Shown piece after piece: positions 35,202 to 46,499 of a DNA stretch of 64,000 nt (its first letter is position 1; every line of letters starts with the position of its first letter). The stretch is taken from positions 9,964,428-10,028,427 of the forward strand of contig OU452211.1 in assembly GCA_911728435.2 (NCBI GenBank), written 5' to 3'. A program made the position numbers and the translations under genes. The DNA comes from Apoderus coryli (taxonomy: Eukaryota; Arthropoda; Insecta; Coleoptera; Attelabidae). The notes beneath the pieces are model-generated. The model was not told where the DNA came from, made no database searches, and worked only from the letters and a program-made list of their open reading frames with translations.

Positions 35202-36260
35202 AATGCCGCGCAGATTTGGTATTTTGTGCGACCAGAGAATAGGAACTGAATGCTGAAACGAGTTGGCATAATTTGGCTAATATATTGAAAGATTATGCGG
35301 TAAATATGAGAAAAGCTGACGGAACTGAATATAAAGAAGCAACTGTAAAAACAAGTTGAAATACTACGAGTAGGCTACTCCAGGAAAAATACTTCAATGA
35401 CTTCAAAATTGTATTCGACCTGTTTACCAGTGTGATATTCAAAAATGCGCGAGATGCAAGAAATGCAAAACGTAAAAGATTACAGTAGGATCCAAGCAAA
35501 TGAAAATGCAGTTCATCAAATTTGAGTTCAAGTGATTTGGCTAGAATCCTTTGATTTTGGGTTGAATGTACACCAGAAGGTTTACAAATTTTTTTTACCA
35601 TATTGTAGCTGTTGAGTTAGCTTGGCGAGGTGGTGAACCAGCTGATTGCCTGCACGATTGAGAAAAATAATAATGGAACGCCAACCAACAGAATTGAATA
35701 CAATCCAATATTCAGTAAAACATGCCAAGGAGGATCGAAAAGTTGTACAAATAGGAAGTGGCTTGTTTCAAATATTGCAAACGAAAGTGCATGCCTTGTT
35801 CGGTTATTCCATAAATTATTGTCCAAAAGGGGGAAAAATATTACTTCCAGTCGCCTATTCTTGAGACCAAATCGTTTCTGGAAATCCGAAAGTGACACAT
35901 GGTTTGACAATATACCGGTAGGCAAGAACACAATTAATATGTGGACCAAATCATCCACGCAAGCTATTGGTTTGGACACTAAGTGTAAATATATCCAATC
36001 ATTCGAACAGATCAACTACAGTTAGCCATTTGGCAAATAAAGGAATTCCTGAAGAGCAATTAATAAAAATAACAGGACATAGCAGCTCTAATTCAATTAA
36101 ACCGTACTTGATTATTAACCAAGAACGCCATGGTGAAATAATCAACACCATCCGAGGAATTTCTTCAACAGTGGAAATTAACAATCCGTCAACTTCAGCA
36201 AACTCTTCTTCCAATTTAACATTTACCAATTGTACTTTTCACAACTGTAGTTTTAAATAA
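35202..36260 (+). pseudogene. Crypton/DUF3504-like tyrosine recombinase, broken
   Basis: Starts MPRRFGILCDQRIGTEC then stops. Later frames give GTEYKEATVKT, SDLARIL and PEGLQ, typical of the N-terminal part of these proteins. The C-terminal catalytic part at 35850-36260 reads RLFLRPNRFWKS, TWFDNIPVGKNTINMW, then after a frameshift SNHSNRSTTVSHLANKGIPE and IKITGHSSSNSIKPYLI. The NHS-R..T, GH.S and Y positions fit the R-H-H/x-Y active site of tyrosine recombinases. It ends TCTFHNCSFK, stop, and an AATAAA-like string. Confidence 0.7.
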
Positions 36261-36972
36261 AAATGAATAATATTTGTTTGATTAAAACTAATACATTTTG
36301 TATGGCAAATTATGAAACGTCAGATTGAGAATCAAATTTTTGATATCTACAAAGGAAAAAATTATCTTATCGAATACTCCTCGCGCCTTGATAAATACTC
36401 AAAATTTTGTCATAGAGAATCCTAATTATCTCGGTATTATCAAGAGCCTAGGGGTATTACTACTGATAACATAAAAAAAAACGGGGTGGTAAGTTTTCGT
36501 AGGGCCACCCTGTATAATTCAAACGTGCGGGAAAGGGCTGGCTGAACAAAATTACACAAAAATGTTCTTTCTTACCTAGGGGGTGAATATACGGTTCATA
36601 AACTGTATGCATAGATTACCCTATGCCTTTGATACGGTGTACTTACGTACATCCACCTGGTAACTATAGATAATGAAAATAATTAGGTGAGTCATGGATA
36701 TTGAAAAAGAGACTATCGAAGAGAGGCTTAATATTACCAACTATTTTTATATAGGATGAGTAAGTTAATTTTAATTTTAACTAGGTACTTATTTATCGGC
36801 ACAGTTGCAACTTCAACTATTTCAAATTGCGTTAAATTCGTAAGGATAACATTTGAGGCAGCTCTTGGGAATCTAAAATCAAAAAGCTGGTTAAATCGGT
36901 TTTCTCAACAAATCTTTTGTTCGTAGCCTCAAAACCCTCAACGCCCACCACCAACACTGTTGATTGACAAGT

Positions 36973-37676
36973 ACGAGGCATGTTTTTTAAGTAAGTACCG
37001 TTTTGGAATTAAAAAAAGACGTGCAAAGATATCGCAATAATTTTATTTTTACATGAAAGCCTGTACCTTAATCTACTTTTCTACATAATTTCCGTGAATA
37101 TTGAGGCACTTGTCATAACGTGGCATCAGTTTTTGAATACCCTCCTCATAAAATTCTGCCGCCTGACGCTGCATTGATTGTCTCATTACGAGGCGGAAAC
37201 TCCACTAGCAATACTCCTTTTCTGTCCCAAAAAACTGTGCACATGATTTTCCGGTCAGAAATTGTTTGCTTAAACTTCACTCTTTTGGGTGATGATGAAT
37301 GTCGCCATTCCATGGGTTGTTGTTTCGATTCTGGTGTGACGTAGGCCACCCATGTTTCGTCACCAATAACAATTTGGTCTAAAAAATCTTCACCTTCATT
37401 GTGGTACCGCTCAAGTAAAGTCAATGCACTGCCTAAACGTTGGGTTTTGTGCAAATCCGTCAACATTTTTGGAACAAAAAAGTCAGGCGGCAGAATTTTA
37501 TGAGGAGGGTATTCAAAAACTGGTGCCACGTTATGACAAGTGCCTCAATATTCACGGAAATTATGTAGAAAAGTAGATTAAGGTACAGGCTTTTATGTAA
37601 AAATAAAATTATTGCGATATCTTTGCACGTCCTTTTTAATTCCAAAACGGTACTTACTTAAAAAACATGCCTCGTA
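36973..37676 (-). mobile_element. Fold-back mariner with two 3' ends
   Basis: Mariner-family DNA transposon bounded by TA. The first 194 bases (36973-37166) are the near-exact inverse complement of the last 194 (37483-37676), far longer than a normal mariner TIR. Each arm encodes the transposase C-terminus, FYEEGIQKL then PRYDKCLNIHGNYVEK. The centre carries only a middle piece of transposase on the minus strand: MLTDLHKTQR, then IGDETWVAYVTPESKQQ (first catalytic Asp) and CTVFWDRKGVLLVEF. The second and third catalytic Asp and the true 5' end are missing. Non-autonomous. Confidence 0.85.
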
Positions 37677-38279
37677 TTATAGAGAAAAACATCGACCATT
37701 TTCAAGTTTGTTGGATTAACGACATTGTACTCTATATTCGTGAGGCGCAAAGCACAAACTACAAATTTCTTAAAGAACGAATATATGATCGACTAAAAGA
37801 GTCACAGAAGACCCCATGCAAGAAGCCAATAGAAATCGATAACGGCATGAAAAATGGACTACGAAGAAAGGGTCATTCATTTTTTTAAAAAGGAAATACC
37901 TACGTGGAACAAAATTCATGCAGCGATTGAAGATGACGATGCCACTGTTACTATAAGTAGACAAAATTATGGAAAACTCTTCGAGATTGAAATTTTTGAT
38001 GGGAAAAACAAAACCGAAGATCTATACTCATCGATAAGGAAGAAATTATTTGCTGGAGGCGAGATTATCTTAAGAACAAAATACAGAATCGAAAAACGGA
38101 ACATTTTCTACTTAGATGAAACGTGGATTAACGAAAGACACACTGTGGTAAAGTTATTGAATGGAAGGGTAGTCAACAGCGATGAAAGCTCCAGTGTGAA
38201 AAGGACGGCCCCTCATGTATTCTTTATTATTATTATTTTTATAGTTGTTTCTTTGATGAATTTGTTTTTTTCAATTTAG
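37667..38279 (+). pseudogene. DDE-superfamily transposase-like fragment
   Basis: Open frames 37667-37888 and 37854-38279 overlap in different phases. The second holds YRIEKRNIFYLDETWINERH, the first Asp motif of DDE endonucleases of the kind common in insect genomes. It then runs off into unrelated sequence after SSVKRTAPHVFF. The first ATG lies inside the mariner end, so the start is accidental or the mariner inserted beside it. Confidence 0.55.
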
Positions 38280-38621
38280 ATCTTTACGAGTATAAATAAA
38301 CCCAACTGACATGTCAGTAAGATTTTGGTCATTTTCGATGAACTTAATCCCAAAGCATGATACCTGGAGGGATCTGGATGAAAGCAGCCAAGCGAGCAAA
38401 GTATATCTAATAAATATCGCTTAATAAAAATTATTAAAATTATTTTTTGGTTGCAATTTTAAATTCGACAAAAATAAGAGAAAACGGGGAATGCGTCTTG
38501 TTGGTGGCAGCCAATATAAGAATATTTACAATAGTAAAGTGTGTAGCGTCTTTGGGTTTCAGTAAATTCGGATTCGATACCCAGCTGAAGCTGTTATTCA
38601 TTAATCTGTAAAGTTATGGTT

Positions 38622-39087
38622 TCAGGTTTCTAACATCCACTGGAGAATTTTATTTAATAGCGCCGGGACGAAAATTGATGAACCAGCTCTTTGTATGATT
38701 GAGAAGTGACGTTGCCAATTTCTTCCACGTTTGGTGAAAACGCGATTTCGTGGCCCATCCAATGACATTATCAAAATATAACCGAAAAACCGAGAAGTGG
38801 ACACCCATACGTGAACGATCTATTTCTAATAGTGTCTACCCGTAGCGAACCGTTGAATTTTGCAGCTTCTGGTGTTGCGACAAACTCATAGGAGTGGCAT
38901 GTGCTATACTGAGCATGGGAATGAGAATGATGAACATGGGTCCGGATTATTTGCAGATGACTCAAAACTGGATGGTTTTTGGATAGTCGATGTGTTCGTG
39001 TTTAAACTCTTCCTCGGATGCCCAAAAATGTTAGATCGGTGTAGAAGTTCATCTCTTCATAGCTGGTGCAGCGGCTATTTGTATTAA
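38622..39087. other. Unrecognised decayed coding-like DNA
   Basis: Moderate GC and long open frames on the minus strand (38622-38965). They hold a His-rich stretch near HVHHSHSHAQYS and no family motif that I can name. It lies just before the TACAGGG end at 39143 and may be part of another transposon. Confidence 0.3.
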
Positions 39088-39142
39088 TGGACCTTGAGGA
39101 TTGTTGGTGCTTGCAACAGATTTATGTCAACGAACAATGATA

Positions 39143-39896
39143 TACAGGGTGTTACATTGTTTGTTTTTTTTCCAGACTAAACTCGGAAGATCTTACTCAA
39201 TATGGAAAAATATACAATTACACAACGAACAAAAATTGTGTCCTTATTTTTGGAAAACGGGCAGTCAATAATTGCAACTCAACGAGCATACCGGCAAATT
39301 TGAGGAGATCGCAATGGTCCATCATCGTGTTGAAGACAATCCGGAAACGTCAAAACGACGCCGCTCAACGTGGGACGTTAGGATCTGCTCCTATGCCCTA
39401 CAAAATTCAGTTAGTCCAACATGTGATGAATTAAGTTCGAAATACTAGAGCTGCCCTAAACCTATTTGAAAATGACTCACAATTTTTGGATAATTTTATT
39501 TTATTTGTGCGTATTTGTGAAAAGGCAGATTTTGGGGAATACATAACCCCAAAAATCTCCACCATGTCCATTACACTCAGTTCGTATGACCGCTTGGTGT
39601 GGCATGACCTCATACAGGATTTATTGACCATATTTCTTCCAAAAAGGCTGCAGGTGTAAGAGTTACGATTAATGGCGATCGCTACAAAGCGATGCTTCAG
39701 AACTTCTAATGAGAACATGTGGTTTCAACAAGACTTTTTCCTGTGGGGTTACCTGAAGGATAAGGTGTACATCAACAAACCACGGACTATACAGGAGCGA
39801 AAAAAAAGTACAACAATTAAGCTTTCCTTTCCAAAGAGTAGAAAAACGACCCTAGCAATTTGTAGAAAAATATTTACCTATTTTCTTGAAATTTAA
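39143..39896 (+). mobile_element. Tc1/mariner-type transposon, internally deleted
   Basis: Begins TACAGGGTGTTACATTG at 39143. The transposase start is MEKYTITQRTKIVSLFLENG (ATG 39202), the N-terminal HTH. Later frames give SDESQFLDNFILF (first Asp), RLVWHDLIQD and MAIATKRCF. MWFQQD (second Asp, about 39717) jumps straight to FFLWGYLKDKVYINKPRT, so the block with the third acidic residue is deleted. Several frameshifts and stops; inactive. Confidence 0.7.
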
Positions 39897-40073
39897 GTGC
39901 AGTGATTTGCAGATTTAAACTGTAAACTCACGTTAGATAGAGTTGACCACCCAGTTTATAATTTCTTTTACCGCCATAATAGGTTACCGAAAAAGCATGT
40001 GAAAGTCACTTTTTTTTTTCATATTTTCTCCCTCTAAAATTATTACGCGTTATATTTTATATACAAAATAGGG

Positions 40074-40319
40074 TTGTGCAAGACTGGTACGAAACGGTAC
40101 AATGAAAATTCAGACGACATGGTCACCTCAACTGGAAACGTCGTCAATACGCAGCAGAAATATAAAATGTGTGAAATAATACAAAATTACAAGGGCAGTT
40201 TAATGTTACCAAAACAAAAATATTACTCAAAACCTTACTATGAAGACGTAAAGACTCATCTTAGGGTCGAAATTGATAACCAGCAACTTGAATTTTCTAA
40301 TAGTGCCAAAAATATGTGA
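40074..40319 (+). other. Unrecognised 81-codon open frame
   Basis: Lys/Tyr/Gln-rich translation with no motif known to me. No splice or promoter support. Listed only because it is the sole open stretch between two transposon relics. Confidence 0.15.
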
Positions 40320-40539
40320 GTGATATTTGATACATCGTCACAAATTTAAATGTTACCCACACCAATGCATTTACAAATTCCGGTTGTGTGATAAAAAAGA
40401 TTGTCCGCACCAATATATTTTAAACAAGTTTCAAAAACTCTATTTCTTGAAGTGCAAAATCAATAAAACAATGACAGCATCTTTGTTTAATCTTTAGTTC
40501 CTATTTTCTTGGTCGTTTGCAACTATTCACAGATGAACT

Positions 40540-41060
40540 TTGGAGTTTAAGCTAGTCGTATAAGCGTTCAAAGTGACCCAAGAAATGGACACCCATAAAT
40601 TTCTGACATGCATCAACATCAAAACAGTTGACCATAAAACAAATATCATTAATGAAACTTGGATTCATTCAGAGCAAAAATAACATTTAAAAAATTAAAT
40701 GAGGATGGTGAAAGTGCTCCAAAGAAGACAAATACTGTTCTAAAGGCAATACATGCTATGGACTACAAAGAAACTACGTTGATCGACTTTCCTTAGACAT
40801 TTTTTTTTTCACGCCAACGTAGATTCCCGTCGAGTCTCCGTGGACCACTTTGGGAAGCACTAGTTTACATCATGCATCGGACTGATCCAGAGTGGTGCAG
40901 CACTGGTATTCATAATGTCTAAGGAAAGTCGATCAACGTAGTTTCTTTGTAGTCCATAGCATTTACTGCCTTTAGAACAGGTATTTGTCTTCTTTGGAGC
41001 ACTTTCACCATCCTCAATTCATTTTTTAAATGTTATTTTTGCTCTGGATGAATCCTGTAC
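40540..41060 (+). pseudogene. Mariner transposase relic with inverted duplication
   Basis: Reads NETWIHSEQK (first Asp region, Asp replaced by Asn), then after a frameshift KLNEDGESAPKKTNTVLKA, the mariner stretch that normally precedes VFWD. The same ~138 bases recur inverted at about 40915-41055 with a ~110-base centre. So a transposase piece has become a hairpin. Confidence 0.65.
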
Positions 41061-41279
41061 TATATAGTACAAAAAATACTCAAAAATTTAACAAAGCAAA
41101 AACATTAAAAATTTTCGGCGATTTTTGACAGGCTGTATTTCGGTGAAAATGGTCGTGAAGCTCCATAGCATAGGCTTAAAGGAATTTTTTCAGTTAGGAC
41201 CAGATAGCATTAATTTCCTTTTTTAAAACCTCCCTTAATTTGTTTAACAAGATTCTACTCACTTTTTAAATCATTTTTA

Positions 41280-41770
41280 GAGTATTTGAAAAGTAAAGAT
41301 CCAGATTTAAAAGAAAACCTGACCAAACTGAAAGCAGACATCGCGTATTTGACAGACTTGCAATTACAAGGGGACAGCCTAAATTTAACTCCAACACAGA
41401 GTGTAATTTCGGCTTTTCTTGCAAAATTAAAATTAGTCGGCGCGAATTATCCTAGTTTCCAAACTTGTTATAGGCAGAATGTCTTGATGAGGATATTCAG
41501 ACATACGTTCAACATTTGAAGATATTCTGATGATGGAAATACTCCCATGGATCATTTTCTCTCCCTTTTATGAAACGGAAGTGGCGAATGTGGTATTACA
41601 AGAGGAGTTACACGAGCTTATCACCAATGAGGAGCTGGGCTGTGGGAAATTCCAAGAAAACTTTTGACAGCGTTGTTTTGTCGAAAAGAAAAATGTTGCA
41701 GCACTGGAATCAGGAAAATGTTGAAAGTGGTCTACGGGAAAACAAGTTTGGGAACCTCTGATGTAAACTT
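41280..41770 (+). pseudogene. hAT/ZBED5-like transposase-derived fragment
   Basis: LKENLTKLKADIAYLTDLQL, QGDSLNLTPTQSVISAFLAK and LKLVGANYPSFQ follow the middle of insect and vertebrate ZBED5/SCAN-type hAT proteins (LQG..LNL...VI.AFL.KL). Further on, ANVVLQEELHELITNEEL also fits that family. Frameshifts and stops are frequent. Confidence 0.6.
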
Positions 41771-41780
41771 TGAGCAGTCA

Positions 41781-42026
41781 TCAAGACAATGCACCGAATT
41801 AAAGTACGAATTGTTGCCAAATCGACCCTATCCACCAGAAATGACTGCATCTGACTATTATCTGTTTCCAAAACTACAAAACTCCATTTTGGAAAGCGTT
41901 TAATAGCAGATGAAGATCCCATAACAGCTGCAGAGGCTTATTTTGCAAGGCATAATCCAGATAGGAGAATTATCATCAGACCGGATATTTATAGAGCTAT
42001 CGCCGTAGACTTTTTCAAAAACTAAA
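41781..42026 (+). pseudogene. Mariner transposase C-terminal fragment
   Basis: LKYELLPNRPYPPEMTASDY followed by YLFPKLQ is the mariner third-Asp motif (usually PPYSPDLAPSDYYLF). A frameshift leads to ADEDPITAAEAYFARH and a stop near 42024. It directly follows the hAT-like piece. Confidence 0.65.
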
Positions 42027-42399
42027 CCAAGCAAATCTACTGATTAGCGTGATCATTTGTCAGAAATCAAAACAATCTCTCTATACCTCAACCAGCGAAA
42101 TTTGCAGCACTAATTGGTCGCTCACGAGAAAATAAAAATAAGTGAAAACGACATGGTAATACACAGGTAGGTATTAGCCCCCCTTTTGGGGATATGAAGA
42201 GAAAGTTAAAGGTATAGATATATCGCTAGGCGACCCACCATGGCAACAAGCTTGGGGAGCGTGTGTTTATTAGAAATAGCCTTGGTGCTCTTGTACATTT
42301 CGCTTTTCGTTTAGGTGAATCAATTTGTGGAAGCAACGTTGTTGTTAACAGTTTTCATTGAAATAAAGTTGTATTTACGACGAAATCTATCAGGTAAGT

Positions 42400-43600
42400 C
42401 ATTTATTTTATTTATTAACAGCAAATACCGGCCACAGTCCTGGGCTTGAAGATTTTACAAATCCTTCAGTTTGATTCAGTTAATTTGCTATGGTAACACC
42501 ACTGGTGACGTAAGCAGTGAGCTTTAATTTCGTTAAACAATTTTCTGCAATAGCCTTCAGTTTGTCAACTGAACGTACCTAAGGAGCATCCCTTTTTATC
42601 TTATACTGGTACTGTCCAACCTGTAAATACAACAATTCCTCTAGAAATTACCGAGACAACCGTACACCTGCCGTCATCAGCAGTGGGAAATTGTAAAGCC
42701 CGTTCCGCTTGGCATGCGGAGTCCTGGCCTATTTTATTTAATAGTATTTCAATTCTAATCTGACGAATTGAACATTCCAATAAAACGTGACGCGTTTCCA
42801 CACAGAGGAACCTATCCATTATGTATTTATGATTTATTGTAATCCTTATACCTTTGTTATATCCGGAACTAGCTAGCTAGAATTGACAGATGCTGTTTCC
42901 ATCCTCTGCTGTCAAAACGACACAGATTATCGGCTCATTATGTATATTGAACCATCCATCTAAGGACATGCAAACAGATTGTTCAAATAACTTGTTAAAA
43001 CACTTAAGATTTTTATCCTTCAAATATTTCATTCAAAAGCTTTGATGATATCTGAAATCCAGATAGTGGAACCAGGTCTTAGCATTTCTATGCCTTTCCG
43101 AACCTCCTTATTTTCTATAGCTCTAAAACTGTCATTTGTTGCGTAGACGGCTTTGACTATTTGTCTGTCCAATTATTTCGTCTTATCTTGTCCAGTTTGC
43201 ACAACGAAAGACTCCAAACGACCACTATTTTGATTATTTTCACGTCCACTTACACTTCCCTTTTCACAGTTCTCGCTACTCTGTTTCTTTGCCTACTGCA
43301 TAATTTCACTCTGGTAGTTCCAGGCTGTGACTGACAATCGCCATGGAGAGTTTCAAGATCAAGACCATTGCTGTTGCTGATAGCATTAGTTTTACGTTTG
43401 CAGGTTTCCCAGTGGCTTTTTAGTGTGTCCACTGCTGCTCTACAAACTTGTTTGCCCACAACTTTCTTTCTATTTTTTAAAAAAATATTTTTATCAACCC
43501 TGGTTTCTTGGATCCTAGCATTTTTTTTATCCTTAAAACAGAAGGCAGAAGGCATATTGCAACCGATTGTTGAGTGATTTTGTATAGAAGCCGAGAGGAA
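42400..43600 (-). other. Unrecognised decayed coding-like DNA
   Basis: Minus-strand open frames at 43250-43555 (Lys/Arg-rich, VCRAAVDTLKSHWETCKRKT) and 42601-42819 suggest a degraded retrotransposon ORF1-like region, but no diagnostic motif is visible. Confidence 0.3.
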
Positions 43601-43639
43601 TTTGAAAATTTCTGTAAAATATTCCTATCTCAAGATGAC

Positions 43640-44375
43640 TTTAAGTTCCTTTTAAATAAAATTGGTCCTCATACTAAAAGATTGGCACGAACATGCGTCA
43701 GTACATTGCAAAGCCATTCATACTGATTTAAAATTCCAAATCAAACATGTATAACTAATTTGTATTGTGCTCTGGTAAGATCTAAACTTGAGTACGCATC
43801 TATAATATGGTATCCCATTTACCAATCTCATGCAGGACACACGTACAGCGCAAATTCCTTAAATATTTAGCGTTTAAAATTCACGGTAGATTCCCACGTA
43901 GAGGACTCATTATAGAGCACTGCTCGATCGCTTTCAAATGGTTTCGCTGGCTGCTCGCAGAGTGTATGCCGGACAACTCTTTCTGTTTAAGATTATAAAT
44001 AGCTTGGTGGACTGTTCAAACCTACTCCGATCGTTGAATTTTAACATACCGCGCCCCTCTGCGAGGAGTAGCAGACTATTTCACGTTCCTGTTTTTCGTA
44101 CTAATTATGAATCCAAAGCACCACTACTTCGAGCATGCCAAACATGTAACATAGAAGGATTTAGTCAAGAAATTAACTATTTCAATGAGCCTGTAAGATC
44201 TTTCTGCGCTCAATTGTCTCGGTTCCTGCAAAATCTGGCCATGTGATGTGTGTGCGTATTTTCTTTTGTAGGATTATTAATTAGTTTACTATTAGTATAG
44301 CTTCTTTATTTAGTTATATTGTCTTGTAATTGGGTCTGTAACCTGTTAGACAATAAAGAATATTATTATTATTAT
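43640..44375 (+). pseudogene. LINE 3' fragment with ORF2 end and (ATT)n tail
   Basis: RT thumb/C-terminal region: SKLEYASIIWYPIYQS, then in another frame VQRKFLKYLAFKIHGRFPRR. An intact end at 43938-44246 reads LVDCSNLLRSLNFNIP and TNYESKAPLLRACQTCN, then stop. The 3' UTR ends GACAATAAAGAAT plus about eight ATT units. 5'-truncated. Confidence 0.75.
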
Positions 44376-44439
44376 TATTATTTATTGGAGGTAAGAAATG
44401 TATCATCATTTTGATTCAAAAGACGTTTAAAAGAACATT

Positions 44440-44690
44440 TCCTTCATCGCAATTGATTGGATGTTATTTGTATCTTTTGTGTTGTATTCCTGCATCTTTG
44501 TCCATACTTAAAGTTTACTAAAGTTATAATTTATTATCTTATGTCAGTATTTTTATTTAATTCTTTGTAAAAAAAAATGTTAAGTTTATTGTTGTAACAT
44601 TTAGCATGCTCGGTAAAGCAAACAGCTTTGCTGACCTTCGGCGAGCTTAAAATAAAGGCCTTTATTATTATTACTTCGTTCCCCTTTAGT
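44440..44690 (+). repeat. LINE 3' end with (TTA)n tail, copy 2
   Basis: Close match to 12680-12940 in the same orientation (shared TTTAGCATGCTCGGTAAAGC). It follows the previous LINE tail after about 65 bases, as if one LINE end inserted next to the tail of another. Confidence 0.6.
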
Positions 44691-45059
44691 CCAGAGTCAG
44701 ATTATTGTTTCTTGCGATATTAGAGAGTCTGTTTTGACAATTCCACACTGTTCTTGATGTGGATATTGATGAGCTTAGGGCCTATATGGCGGCTTGGCTA
44801 TCAGAGAAGATTTGTATTGACCTTGGCGCACACTACTCCTGCTCAAGCTTCTAAGCACACAGACCAATGGCCAGAACTTCTGCCTGGATTACAGTGGCGT
44901 GGGAACATTATCATACATTAAAGTTCAAAGGTAAATTTAAAGATTTTAAACAAAGATAATTTTTTAATAGAACCAAGGAGTTTATCTCCTAAAAATCATC
45001 AATTAATCATCAATACTTTCATATCAAAGACCGAGTGAAAGACTAATATATCGTGGGTA

Positions 45060-45265
45060 TACTGCAAAAAGTGACCAAGTCATAAATCGTCGTATTTCTG
45101 TTTTTGTGACCAAATGATTAAAAATAATTTTATCTCCCCCAGGAAAAATTGACCAAGTGATTACTAAAATATTTTTAGTTTATTTTAACACAGCAGATTA
45201 TGACCAAGTCTATACGATTATTATTACAGTAAAAAGTGACCATATCTTGACTTGGTCCGTTGCTG
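45060..45265. repeat. Cluster of GACCAAGT-type short repeats
   Basis: GTGACCAAGT, GTGACCAAAT, TTGACCAAGT, ATGACCAAGT and an inverted ACTTGGTC recur within about 200 bases at uneven spacing of roughly 35-50. Sub-terminal repeats of a DNA transposon are one possible cause. Confidence 0.4.
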
Positions 45266-46499
45266 ATGTAGTGTAATGATTTACATTTGACATTTGCAGC
45301 GACTTTTGATATCAAAAACACATCGTCAGGAATTTACAAATAACACCCTGTATATGAAAAACGAAGCATTTTTCGATATATGTTCATAAGAAAAAAAAAT
45401 CTTAGAATGTCCCCTTAAATTATTTTAAGTTAATTTAGGGACACCCTGCATAAATATGATCAAAAACCCTTACTGAGTCTTAAAAAAGATTCCTAAAAAT
45501 TGCTTCATTTCTCTAATGTTTTGTTGACAAATAACATAACAGAATTTCGGCATACACTATCATAATAATTGTAATAATTAACAAAAAAGGAATTTCACTA
45601 ATTTAGACCTATTCATTTCCAGGTTATTCAGAAGATTATCACAACAAAGACGAAAGGGAAGACTGAAAAATCTCTGATTGACAATTCCCTTAAGGATATG
45701 CAACAAAATTACCGAAAATAAACTAACTAATTTCATGAGAATTACTTCCACAAGAAGACGTAATGTAATATATATATACACTTAATATTACCCTCTCAAT
45801 TACTAATTTATACTCCCTTTGAATTTCTATAACCATTCCAATTTAAGTTTGTTAGTAATGAATATTTCAAAATGGAATTCTGATTTCACAGACAAATCAA
45901 CTGCTATAATCTTTGCAGAACGCAATAATAACCCAAAATTTAGATACAAGGAATTACCTATTAAGTATGAAGACGTATATACGTATATGAAGACATATAT
46001 ACGCGTTTGGTATCTGTTCTGCAGCCAGTGATACATAGACAATTGGTCGATATCGATACAAGCTTAAATTTACAACAATAAAATGGCCAATTGCACCGGC
46101 GTTCTTAAGGCAAGTATTTAAGGAAGCATAACCTGAATTTTCCTTTGTTTGTCTACTAGAAGGGTAAATATTCAAGAGCAGAAAAAGTTTTCTCGTTAAC
46201 AATTGCTAACAAAAACATATATATTGGTTTTTTTGGATTCATGAGGCTCCTCCTTTTTTCTGTTATCGTAGATTATTGTTTACAGAAACAGATGATCGAG
46301 GAATTAATCCCGGAGAATTCTCTTCGACTTTTTCCCAAAGTCTGTCGTTTTTCATGTATATGGTAGTACCATCGATCTTCTTATTTTCAATATCAGGGAA
46401 AAGTATCGGGTTTTTTTTTGTTCCTTTTTCTTCTCTTTGGAGGCACTATTTATACGTACATATTTTATATTTCAGATCTTCTTGGCCAAGTTCTTGTAC

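Larger units (their letters stand above)
33950..36512 (+). mobile_element. Composite element bracketed by CAGGGTGGCC ends
   Basis: CAGGGTGGCC at 33950-33959 is matched by its inverse complement at 36503-36512. Between them lie a hammerhead fold-back (34125-34289), a LINE-like tail (34690-34800) and a tyrosine-recombinase relic (35202-36260). Only the first 10 bases of the ends match well, so the bracket may be two unrelated ends or one element with nested insertions. Confidence 0.4.
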
